The position numbers were made by a program, and so were the translations under genes. Positions 44,996 through 55,947 of a stretch of 64,000 bases of DNA are shown one piece after another. Origin of the DNA: Bedellia somnulentella (Eukaryota; Arthropoda; Insecta; Lepidoptera; Bedelliidae); the NCBI GenBank assembly GCA_963576735.1, contig OY755191.1:5547608-5611607 (forward strand). Direction: 5' to 3'. Positions within the stretch are counted from its first letter, which is position 1, and the number at the start of each line of letters is the position of its first letter. Below the pieces are notes generated by a model. It made no database searches. It saw only the letters and a program-made list of their open reading frames with translations, and was not told where the DNA came from.

Positions 44996-47900
44996 TATTT
45001 TGAAGTGTTTGTAAAGTCATAGAGTTGGTAAGCCACTCAAAAGATGGAGCTATGACTTTGTGAAGGTAGTAGAAGACTGAAAGATGAAGGTAGTGTAGGA
45101 TTAGTCATCCTTAGGGATGGCATATATCCAGCACTAGATTAATTTTAGCTAATGATGATTATGAAATAGTTTTTGGGTGGTGGGTATTTACCATACAACA
45201 TTTTCCCAGTAAACTTCCAAAAATTACTGATGTTCTAATTTTCACACGAAAAAATATTACGTTCTGCAAGTGAGAGCGAGGCACAAGCAATAGAGGCACA
45301 CTTGGCAGTAGCATACTACTTATATAATGGCTATTTATTTTTATATTAATGTAGGTTACATAGTAGAAAATAAATAAATCTATAAATCAATTCTAGATTA
45401 GCCCTAGTATTTGCATGAGGTTATAATTTCTCAAATTGTTTTGATGCTATATCTTGGTTTCATGGAAATAATCCAACCTTTAAAATCTCAATTTCTTTGA
45501 TAAAAGAAGCCTTCACAAAGAGACTTATCACATATACTATTTAAATTCAGTAGTGATATTTTCCAAAATAAAATTTCCATAGATATTGTTGTACTTAAAA
45601 AGGTCTTGGAGTCATTTGTTTTGTCATTTATGAAAAAGCGCGGTTAACTCTATAAAGCGTTAAAAATGGCTTTTTGGAATTTAAGGTCCAGCAATGTAAA
45701 ACAATAGTAATTTTGGATCAAATAAAATAAAAGGAAAATGAATGTTATTTTTTATAAGTTTCCGTTAATATTATTTATACTGTGATAAGTTTAGAAATAA
45801 TGCTACTATGTTATGTTATAATTAAATAAAAGTTAATAAATAAAAAAAAAAACTAAACCGAATTTTGTAAAAATAACTGTACATTTCTGTTAAAATCACC
45901 CAGCAAACATATAATCACTTTTAGCACCATAAGTAGCTTCCCACGAAAACCATATGAGGTCTCTTAGGAAGTTTAAGCCACTACATTGCAATACTCATAA
46001 AAAGTTGTATCAAATACCCACAACATGCCCTCAATCCTTATTCTACAAATAGATGAAGAAACCAAAACAAAAGCGCATCAAAATCAAATTAACGAAGCAA
46101 CCTGTAACCTATTGTTATTAAATAATCTCACCCACCTCCACTTTTACTTTTAGAATCGAGTAACTTTTATAACGCTTAATTTTGAGTCGAGCCCGTTAGT
46201 AACAAAGTGAGGCGGCCCTTATGATTTTAAAACAATAGGGCTGTGTCTTCAACAAGACCAAGCGTATAATTTTATGAGCTGAAATCAAATTGTGAAATTG
46301 CATAGGTTTACGATTCGAAAATATCTTAGTAGAATCTCGCTATGACTCACTGGGTCGATTTTGTATCGATAATGTGTTTCGGAAGAATCGATATTCGATT
46401 AAACTGCAATTCTAATTTGATGTTAATGATATGATTGTAGAATTGGTTCGCAGTTAAATCCTAATTGGTGGGTTTTATTTCTAATAGCTGAGCGAAATAA
46501 ATCGTTTTATTATTTAATTTTGATCCAATACTATATTTGATTGATTCAAGGTATTTTATAAAATTTGTTTATAGTCAGTATTTTAAAACAAATTTGTTTT
46601 CTTATGGTTTTTATATTAGGCTTCTTGTATTTTTCATTCTTCATAAGTGTTAAAATATTTTCCAAATCAGTTGATTTGTATATTTTAGTTTTTACATGCA
46701 TATACATTGAATATCATTTATGCAAATGTTATAAGGAGGAAAGTAGCGTATTTTCTCTAAAGAATTCTATTGAAATGTCTTTTCGTATATAAACCAGTTA
46801 GTAGTAAGAATGTTTGTCAACCCTGACTTCGGTCACAGGGTCAAAAGGCGGGGCTGGCAGCTGGAATAACCTGGTCCTGTTTACCTGAACACCAGCGAAG
46901 CCTTATCACTATCATCTTCATATATTTTTGACGTTCCTTTAAACAATTTAACCTCGAAAGTTTACAATATATCAATAATGTATGAAGTATTTTTGATACT
47001 TTGGGATGCTTCAATTTTATATATTTATGCAAGTCTCGAATAATACGGCAGCACTATTTATAAGACACCAAAAGATATGGCTATTGCATAGGACCTCTTT
47101 TAAAAGATATTTTTTAAATTTGATACTAACAGTAATATTATATGGATATTTTAAGCTGTATTTTAGAAGAGAATCCCAAAGAAATAGCTGTTGACCCCAT
47201 AAAACCAAAAATAAATGAAAGTTTTGGAATCAAGAATTCCTTAACCATTAGTTCAAAGGGGAAAGGATTGTGCTATAAAAAAACTCACAGTAAAGTATTG
47301 TAAACACATTAACAATTATTTATATTAAACAAAAGACATCTAAAAAGCTTAGCTTTAGCTAAGAACAGAACTGTCACATTTCTTTTCGCAGGTGACGACA
47401 TAGGGTTTTGGCACATATTAAGTTGTTTTTTGGCGATATGGCTGTATACCCATCTTCTAATAACATGTATTGGACTTTACAGCCATGAGCATGTGTTTTA
47501 TTAAACATATTTACGACGATGCCATTTCAAACATTCTTGATCCGAAAACCCCAAAATACAAAACTAAAATCTGACCCTTTATTTCTAAACTACTTCAGTA
47601 AGAGGTCGACTGCAGGTGGGTGAGGGCGGGGGCGTCTTGCCCATGATTTAATGCTCCATTCGCTAATTACGGCTTGTTCAAATTGTAGCTTTCTCACGGA
47701 CGTCTGTTTTGGCCGCTTCTACCGCACTCTGTTTAGCACTAAACTTGGTTTAAGATTTGAAGGATTTTAAGACATAGTACTCGTAAATAGGAATACTGTC
47801 TTTATAATTTATATTTTATAAGTCTGTTTGTTAAAAATATTGGGCATTTTTTTACTCTCTTTATAGTATATGCGTAGTTTCATTATAATATTTGGCTACA

Positions 47901-48616
47901 ACATTAGAATTAAAACCTAAAACGTTTTCTTTGAGTATCAACTAAATAAAAAATGCTTGTTTACGTCTATAATAATAAACAATTGTTTTATAATTCCTTG
48001 ACAACACATACAATGCATGTTCACATCTATAGATTAGGTAACCTTGGTTTAAGTAAACAATCTTGGTGAAAACGACCCTAAGATGCGCTCGCGCAGCGTA
48101 CGTTACCGCATTCGCTATACTTATTCTGTCTGCTCAACCTGTTAACCGGTCAACCTTCGACTTGTTTCCGTCTCTTTTCATCTCACTAATAGTTCTTTAA
48201 CGTCCATCTTGCTCACTCAATCTCAGGTCAAGTTGAAGCACATCACCGTAATGATACTTAAACACATATTTAAGTAAAGGTTCTTTTTAGTGCAAAAAGA
48301 TTTGCGTATGCGCTTTGCTTTTTTATTTTGATCTCCCATACTTTAACATTCCTAGGTCTAATTTATTTAGACATTTTTATTTGAGTCTATACTTTTGTTT
48401 TTTATAAGCTTGAATCTTGATAATGTTGTTCGAGTTTTTCTGTTTAAAGCTCGTAGTAAATTATTCAAGAAATTTTTAATTATTTTTTGGTATTGTGGTG
48501 TAAGCTGATTTGGTTTGATTGGTGTATTTATATCTTGATAAATTATAAGCGCCTTGCTTTGGACCATGAAGTAATAATAATTGCATTATGTTTTAATTTT
48601 CGTTTCCAGATTTTTC
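44996..48616. other. No recognised gene
   Basis: AT-rich. Decayed SINE-A pieces at about 45165-45235 and 47400-47495. Unique GC-richer stretches at 47590-47740 and 48070-48180. Short open frames show no family resemblance or splice context. Confidence 0.4.
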
Positions 48617-51600
48617 TTAAGGTTCCACAGGTTTATCAAGAGGACAGTCGGGTCTGTTGTCGACATGCGAGTAGACTGTAAACGAAAAGTAGTATTTAGT
48701 AATATTTTTTTGGTAATCATGAAACGAAGTTGAAAGTTAGTGGTACGAGTGAAACATTAATATAGGTCAAGGATGATATGCCAAAACCATTTTGCAAATA
48801 TTAATGTCCGCCTGAGATTCTAAAAGGCATTAGTTTGAGTCCTGAATCGGACTGGCGCTTTTTGTCTTATATAAATGCATAATTACGTGAAGTGCATGAA
48901 TATCATACATACATACATACATATTCTCACGCCGTTAGTTCCCATTGGGGTAGGCAAAGACTATCGATCGCCACTTTGTACGATCCTGGCAAACCTCTCT
49001 GGCTTCGTTTACATCCATCAATCTTTTCATACATGCTCTTTTATTCTTCATACTGCGGACACCTGCCTTTTTGAGCACATTTTCTATTTGATCCAAATGT
49101 GTCCTCCGAGGTCGTCCTCTACTAACATTACCTTCCACATTGGCTCTATATATCTCTTTCACCAATTTACTGTCATCCATCCTCTCTATGTGCCCAAACC
49201 ATCATGAATATCATTAACCCATAAAATTGGTACATATATTGGTACCGTATAACGGTGCGAGGGACTACTGTCCCTTGACGTAAGAGTCTACTTATCGTTT
49301 TGGGACTTAATAAGTGATATTGGAATAATAATGTGCGTGGAGATCCATTACTTATCATTTTTAATTGCATAATACTTTCGGCACTCAACTTTTATAATAA
49401 TAAGAGTCCTACCTAAATAAACCTATACAAAAGTACCTAAATAATTTATAATAATAAGAGTCAGGCAGAACTTTTTCAAGATTGATAGCTGTCTATTTGT
49501 TAACAAAGAGGGAAAATATCTTGAGGAAACATAAAGAATAAGCCAGGTTACAAGCTCAAATAATTTCAAAACATAAGTGGCTTTAAGGAAATATTGCAAA
49601 CGGAGTACCCTCACAGACTAGAAGGTTTTGGTGTGGCGACCACGAAGTGGATGGCAACCACACCACCTAGGATTTGAGGAAGGTCATGAAAGCCAACAAA
49701 AACAGATCTTTGTAGGAATCCGTGCAAAGCTCATATCCAGCTGTTGATATCTGTTACTTTGTGTAGTGATGATAATGTAAATTTCGAGCTCTAGATGATA
49801 AATTGTAACCATTTTTAAGGTTAAGTAATAAAGAGGTAGAACAATGGCCTAGTTGTGATTCCAAACTGTATTCTTCTCTGCCCATCCACTATTTGAGTAA
49901 ATGTATGTACTTAAGGCACATGTCATCGTTATATATATAAAAAATTTCCCACAAAAATTAAAGTTCTAATCTTAGTCTCATTGAAATTATATACAAGTCC
50001 TCATTACTCAACTAACATTACAATCATTGAAATATTACCATACCTTTATTGAAATCACAAGCAAATTCTAGCAAATCGCAACTGTCTAAGAAAGACCTGA
50101 ATTCAGTTCCCAACTGCCCGCAAATGGGTACTGTGTCATGGATGCACTTCTGGGCTAACAAGCAATAGTAGTCGATTTTGTTCTGGAATAAAAAAAGGTT
50201 TTTTTAGATTCAAAATGATAACAAGCTTTGGAAAAACAAAAATCATATTGTTTGTTTTGGGCGAAGGTTGCAAAGGTTGAGTTTTCATATTATCATAGCG
50301 AAAAAATAATCATGCTATTAAATTTTCATTTATGCAAAGGTTCTCAATTGTAGATAAAAGAAAATTATCTATTAATAAATAAAGAATAAATAAAGGAAAG
50401 AAAAATTTCGATACAGGCGGGTATCGAACCCGCGACCTCGGGTAAACGCCCCGACGCTCTGCCAATTGAGCTACCGTGTCAATTGGCTGCCAGTGCGAAA
50501 TTCTCCTATCCTTTATTTCTTTTACACGTTTAAGTAGTGTTTGCGTTTCCTACCTCCGAATTTCTACTAATTCGGAAGGCCACTTGTCTACACTGCAAAT
50601 ACAGCCAGCGCCATCTAGTGATAGTGACGAGTACTGGTAATAATCCTAAATAACCTGAGCGAAGCCGCGGCTGAGTGCTACTTCATAAATAATAATTATT
50701 ATTGGACTGAATATTTTTATTTATTGAGTAGAATACAGTTAATCTACTACTATTTCTCGTAAATACGCTTATTATAGTTTGGCAGTACTCTTATTATGTT
50801 TTCTCATCAGCTTAACAAGGTAGTCCAGATCTTCCATAAACCTTGTTATGATAGTTTTCTTTATGTGGGCGTTAAAATCTACCTCTATACCAAATTTCGG
50901 CTCTCTAGGTCTATGGGATGTACTAGTTAGTTTTGATGATCAGTTAGTCAGTCAGTGAGTGTCGAAAATGCGAAACTTTGCATTAGCTCAACTTCGGAAT
51001 TAATTGATCTACCGACTTGAAATTTTGGATTTCATGTGTGTGATTACGAATTTCTAGGTGACGAAACTTCAGCGTCTTAATCCTATCCTGAGGTTCTCGA
51101 ATGGGGCCCTGAAAATGCGGCGACACGGTTCGAGAAAAGGATGGTACGGCAGTGCTTGCTTCGCGCTCGACCTGGCGGTGGCACTGCCGTGGCCCCAGAT
51201 ACAGGAATGAACTTTTTAATGTAACACACAAATAAATATAATATGTTATACTTACAGCTGGTGTTGTCAAATGTTCAGGAAGATGACTCGTAACTGTAGT
51301 GATTATATAAACTGCGAATAAAAAAATATTATAATTGTGCTATATATAGCAGTGCAGTGTCGGCTTAGAGACACCCCCTATTTCTACGTGTTCGTAAGAG
51401 ATTACTTAAAGTATTGAGGCTTTTAAGTGATCAAGCAACACTTTTATTTTACAATCTTTTGCGCACTCCACTTCCTAAATTGGCTTACGAATCTTGAATT
51501 CTCAGTTTCTGGCTTCCCCTTTTTCGAGTTATATTGCTGTGATTATTTATTTATTTATTTATTTATTCATGAACATAACCATTACAGATTTAAATCCAAT

Positions 51601-54142
51601 TCGGCTAAATTTTACTTTACAACATACAATTATAGGCAATACATTTATAGCTGGTTTATAACCCACATATTTTACTTTATGACAATACAACTAATTTATA
51701 TATGTACAAAAAAAAAGTTAAAAACATAACCCACACAAATTAATCTTACATCCCATAACACAAAAAATATAAAGCTACGCTTGTAAAGTGAGCCAAGGAA
51801 CAGGAAAATATGTCCGTTTGTTCGGCAATATGGTTAACTGCAACAATTGTGCGTATAAGAGAGCTCTCACTCAGTAAGTTAGTGCGCGATGCAGGAATTG
51901 TTAGGAGACGACCCAGCCGCCGCCTAAGCGCACCACTTGGTACGTTCAGCCGAAGTTGGCTCATTATGATGGTGTTCTGTGTAGAACCTCTCAATACTTT
52001 AAATAAATAAACAATTAGGTTGAGATCCCTCCTCACACCCAGATTGGTGTACCCCACCATACCCAACACGAACAATGTAGGGTACATCAAAGGATAGTAA
52101 GGGTAGACTCCATACATTTTAAAATAAAGAAAGCGTGTAAATTTGTTTTGGATTTTCTCCAACATGAGACAGTATTTCGTCTCATGTGGAGCCCATATGA
52201 CTGCATTAAATTCGAGTTTGCTCCTAACTAAAGCATTGTACAGTGCCTTCATCGCTCCAAAATTTGTAAACTCACGAGATGTGCGTATTATAAAACCAAG
52301 CATTTTGAACGCTTTCTTGCAAATGTCAACAATGTGATTACGAAAAGAAAGGTTTGTTGTGAAATAAACCCCTAAATCACGAACCTCCTGCACCCGACGC
52401 AACTCTACGCCTTTGATTTTATAATTATAAATGTGAGGTGCACGCTGTCGGCTAAATGTAATAACCTCACATTTTTTTAAATTCAGCTCTAACTTATTTG
52501 CTTTGCTCCAATTAACAACATTATTCATGTCCCTTTGAAGCAATTCGCAATCCGCAGGTGAAGAAATTGGGAGAAATAATTTTACATCATCTGCAAACAT
52601 TAGGCAACTTGAATGTTGGAGGACTGACGGCAGATCATTTATCATAATTAGGAACTCCAATGGGCCTAAGTTGCTTCCTTGATTAGCGCCCGAGTTTGTT
52701 AGGTATTCTTCCGATGTGTACTCCCCATAACTAACGTATTGTCTTCGGTTGCTTAGATAGTTTCGGAAAAGTTCTAGAGAATGCGGCGTGAAACCCATTT
52801 TAGCTAATTTTGCAAATAAAATATCACCACCAACTTTATCGAACGCTTTTTTAAAATCGAAGTATCATGAGCCATAAAATTTAAAAGATTGGTTGATGTA
52901 CTATGTGCAGGCCTAAATCCATGTTGGCAATCAGAAATATAAGTTTTGATTTCATCGTATATATTTCTTTGCAATGCTGACTCAAGAACTTTTGCAAATG
53001 TAGATAAAACTGCTATTGGTCGATAGTCTTGTATTTCAGAGCTATTCTTTACTTTAGGTATCGGTACGACACGAGTAACCTTCCAAATATCGGGAAAGGA
53101 AGCTTCCGATAGAAATAAATTATAAACATGCAGTAGAGGCTCCTCAAGTACGGCACGACAGTCTTTAACGATAAAAGCTGGCACGCCGTCCGGACCGGCC
53201 TACCTCTTAGCCGGCAACCGCGCCAGCGCGCCGCGCACCTCCCTCCGACTCAGCTCGGTGAGGTGCACCCGCGCCGCCGCGCTCGCCGCTGACACGTCCT
53301 CCGCCATGGCGTCCGCGACGCTGAGCTTAGCAGACTGTACAGCATATACTGACTCAAAATATTTCGCAAACTCGTTAACAGATTCAGCTTTCGACAGTAA
53401 TTTACCGTTATTGGTAACAGTACCACTTTTTTGATTAGTTCTTTTGCAGTTAACAAATTTCCAAAATAATTTAGGATCCCGCGAGAGTAAATATTGCATT
53501 TTATTTTCGTAGTTTTTAAGAGCATTACGTAGGTTTACTTTCACCTTGGTTCTAATAGTAATCACATTGTGCATCAGAAGCTTTAAATATCTTATGTAGT
53601 TTGGCTTTGGCGGCTATATCGCGTATGATATCGGGAGTGTACCACTCCGGATAACAATATTTCGGGCTACTCGTACAATGACTTCTATATGGAACGCACT
53701 CATCAAATATTTCGTAAAGAACACCATAAAAATAATTTAAGGCTTCGTTAGGATTGTCAAGAACGAAGAATTATATGCTGCTGTAATATTTTACGGCAAA
53801 CCTTTGAAGTTGGGCAGGAGGGTTTCTATAATAACTGCTACAAAAGTTAAGAAATTTGCTGTTATAATTTCTTTGCTTTAGTTTTTGAACTTATTAGAGA
53901 TTAATTAGAACATCTAAAATAATTTTGCCTTGGCCGACATCTAAGGTAAATAAGACAATTTTTCAGACATTTTTTAAGGTACTTTTCCATTACCTTATTG
54001 TAACTTGTATTCTAAAGAATATATAAGTAAAGCAAAAAATATCACTTAAATACAAAACAAGAACAACACATAGTTTCATTTCTATAAACGTTTAAATAAA
54101 CAAGTTAAGATACTTACAAAATATAATGTGTCTGAGTACCAT
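48617..54142 (-). CDS. Small secreted Kazal-like protein, paralogue (4 exons, 92 aa)
   Basis: Exons 54118-54142, 51256-51311, 50044-50182 and 48617-48675 join in frame from ATG to TAA with intron phases 1, 0, 1, the same as the plus-strand copy. Signal peptide MVLRHIIFFYIITTVTS is split by intron 1. Six cysteines lie at 34, 40, 48, 62, 69 and 84 (spacing 5-7-13-6-14). Shared motifs with the paralogue include ICGQ, F-x-D-x-CDL-x-EF-x-C and Y-x-H-V before the last cysteine. A secreted Kazal-like protein is inferred; the inhibitory loop cannot be assigned. Intron 1 (2.8 kb) holds a jockey-like LINE, intron 2 a SINE-C copy and intron 3 an RTE end, yet all splice sites are intact. No AATAAA follows the stop closely; ATTAAA occurs at 48597-48592. 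Confidence 0.8.
48907..49203 (-). mobile_element. RTE LINE, 5'-truncated, 11-bp target duplication
   Basis: Flanked by ATGAATATCAT (48896-48906 and 49204-49214). Encodes the C-terminal about 85 residues (MDDSKLVKEIYRANVEGNV, RGRPRRTHLDQIENVLKKAG, CQDRTKWRSI...YPNGN stop) with no break, then TTAGTTCCC-type 3' end and an ATGT tail. Lies in intron 3 of the minus-strand Kazal-like gene. Confidence 0.88.
50370..50565 (-). mobile_element. SINE-C with tRNA-like cloverleaf
   Basis: TTAATAAATAAAGAATAAAT arm, tRNA-like core 50410-50480, then CCAGTGCGAAATTCTCC to CTACCTCCGAATTT. The fold-back partner arm is absent. In intron 2 of the minus-strand Kazal-like gene. Confidence 0.78.
50935..51195. repeat. 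Probable dispersed repeat fragment
   Basis: Starts GTTAGTCAGTCAGTGAGTG and includes CGACTTGAAATTTTGG and a GC-rich end (CGGTGGCACTGCCGTGGCCC). This resembles lepidopteran TE sequence by recollection. No second copy in the window. Confidence 0.35.
51350..51545 (+). repeat. SINE-A, decayed
   Basis: GCAGTGCAGTGTCGGCTTAG to TATATTGCTGTGATTATT. Its tail end abuts the jockey-like LINE. Confidence 0.65.
51545..53775 (-). pseudogene. Jockey-like LINE, 5'-truncated reverse transcriptase
   Basis: In transcript order: WYTPDIIRDIAAKAKLHKIF (53640-53580), LSRDPKLFWKFV and GALARLPAKR (53574-53200), PAFIVKDC ... IWKVTRVVPIPK ... DYRPIAVLSTFAKVLE ... HGFRPAHST (53184-52804), then after a frameshift the palm with GSNLGPLEF and FADD (residues 68-71 of the 52798-51746 frame) and the C-terminal region. 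Jockey-superfamily RT motifs are clear. Broken by a stop near 53200, a frameshift near 52800 and others. The endonuclease is missing. A (TTTA)n run at 51543-51568 is the likely 3' tail. Located in intron 1 of the minus-strand Kazal-like gene. Confidence 0.87.
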
Positions 54143-55947
54143 TTTGCAGTATTTCACGGATATTCTAATGTTAAAACATGGCGGGTGACCCATGACTCAT
54201 GTTTGCATAACTGTGATATGGTCGGAGTGTGAAATCGGTAGTTCAATCATTGCAGGGGTGTTCAACTATGAGGAAGTAGGTTCAGGCTGAATATTTACGT
54301 ACTGCGTGGCATGGCGTAAATTCTTAGTTGAGTGTTGAAGAATAAGTTCTGTTGAATACGTATATAACGATTTTTTTTAAGTCGAGTTCTATAATTCAGT
54401 TTTTCAGGACTTTTTGTACAGATGGCTTGTGAGATTACCAAATGCCAGGTTACCTCAATGCATTGATAACATTGATTAATTAACTTAACATATGAATTCA
54501 CGTTTTTCAGATTTTATAAGCCTATTTTCCGCTTCGTTTTATCAGAAAAAACGGTTTGTGCGCTACTAAATAATGATGTACCTAAGTTATTAAGTTATTT
54601 TCTTTCACAAAGAAATATGACTACATACATATTGTTATTTCCTCTTTTAAAATGATTTTCTTTCTATGTACGTTGTACTGAACTGAACTGAAATAAACTA
54701 ATGTTTAAATGTTTATCTTCATTTTAATTTTAATTGTTTAAAGGTTGAGCTACATTAAAGCTAGAAAACATTAAGGCTGATTGTTGATTCTGTTTGAAGA
54801 TTTAATAAAAAAAAATATTTGGAATTGCTATATGGTTTCCTTTATTTTACCATATTTAACCATTCGGAGTTATACTTTCAATTTTAATTATATATATATT
54901 TTTCCAAATAGCGGTAATTATCGAAAAAAAAACCAAGAATATCGATTTATCCATTATCGAAAACTTTCGATAATTGCATGCTCTAGTGCGCATCGATTCG
55001 TTTTTGTTTTAAATCATAGGAAATTTTTCTAATCAAGTTGGTAATAAAATAAATATAATAAATAATATAATACAGCTTATAAGTTTGTTATAATTATTCA
55101 TCTTCTTTTTAAAACAGTGGATTTGTTGACGTTAATTTAAAAAACTTTAGAAATGTGCTTATTCTAGAAGGATTTGCAAATTGACTTTTCTTTAAAAGCT
55201 GGCTAAGATTCAGAAGTATAGGAGTATCTTATTTTTATTTGGTGCACCTTAACGATCTCAAATGGATATACAAATGCAACTAAATTTTATACACTTATAA
55301 AGCAAATAATATTGAGCTGAATAAAAAACTTTTTACATGTTTTTTTTGTATGTTGTCATAAATTAATAAAAAAATACATCTGTAAATAATATCATAACTA
55401 CGGTTTTTTAGAAAAGCTATCTATTCAGCTTACAAATGGACACAATAACTTAAATAAACTTATTCAAATAAGCACACAATCACACAAATGGTAACATACA
55501 TACATACATATACTCACGGCTATAAATCCCTTAACGGGATAGCTAGAGCCTTGAAAAAAAAAAGTTGATTGGGGAAAACATGGTAATAATAAATGTTTTT
55601 GGTGACAGGTCATCAACCACATCGCCCAAAATCACTTAATAAGCCCCTCAATCAATTAGTCACCTCTTACGATCACCCACGGGTAGAAATGGGGTAGTGT
55701 TATTCTAAGCCGACACTTCACGGCTAATGGTAACTAAAGTATAACAAATCGTAACTAAAGTTAATTAAGACGACTAGCTAATTACCTTAGCTAAGTTGTC
55801 AATCCCTGTCTTCTAAGCAAACATCCTGCGATTGTAACCGATATTAGTGTCCTACAGACATACTAATAGCACAACTATTAACGTAAACTATTTGTTTTAT
55901 CGTTGTTATGGTTCAGTAGCCTATGGGTGTGTTTCGCCAATCCTTGT
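54143..55947. promoter_or_regulatory. Shared 5' intergenic region of the head-to-head Kazal-like pair
   Basis: The start codons of the two paralogues face away from each other across 1.8 kb. Apart from a SINE-A copy (55494-55728), the region is very AT-rich unique sequence. It contains a cluster of TATCGA-type words at 54917-54974, including the perfect 10-bp-arm palindrome ATTATCGAAA-AC-TTTCGATAAT at 54953-54974. A TCAGT initiator-like word lies about 35 bases before the plus-strand ATG. A bidirectional control region is an inference from layout. Confidence 0.35.
55494..55728 (-). repeat. SINE-A
   Basis: ACATACATACATATACTCAC to CGACACTTCACGGC. It lacks the AAGGAATT/AATTCCT hairpin, replaced by an A-run at 55555-55563. 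Confidence 0.83.

Noticed and set aside
46841..47032. Minus-strand frame containing NCLKERQKYMKMIV...WC, also loosely Kazal-like
   Set aside because: No splice acceptor and no companion exons; composition fits random AT-rich sequence.
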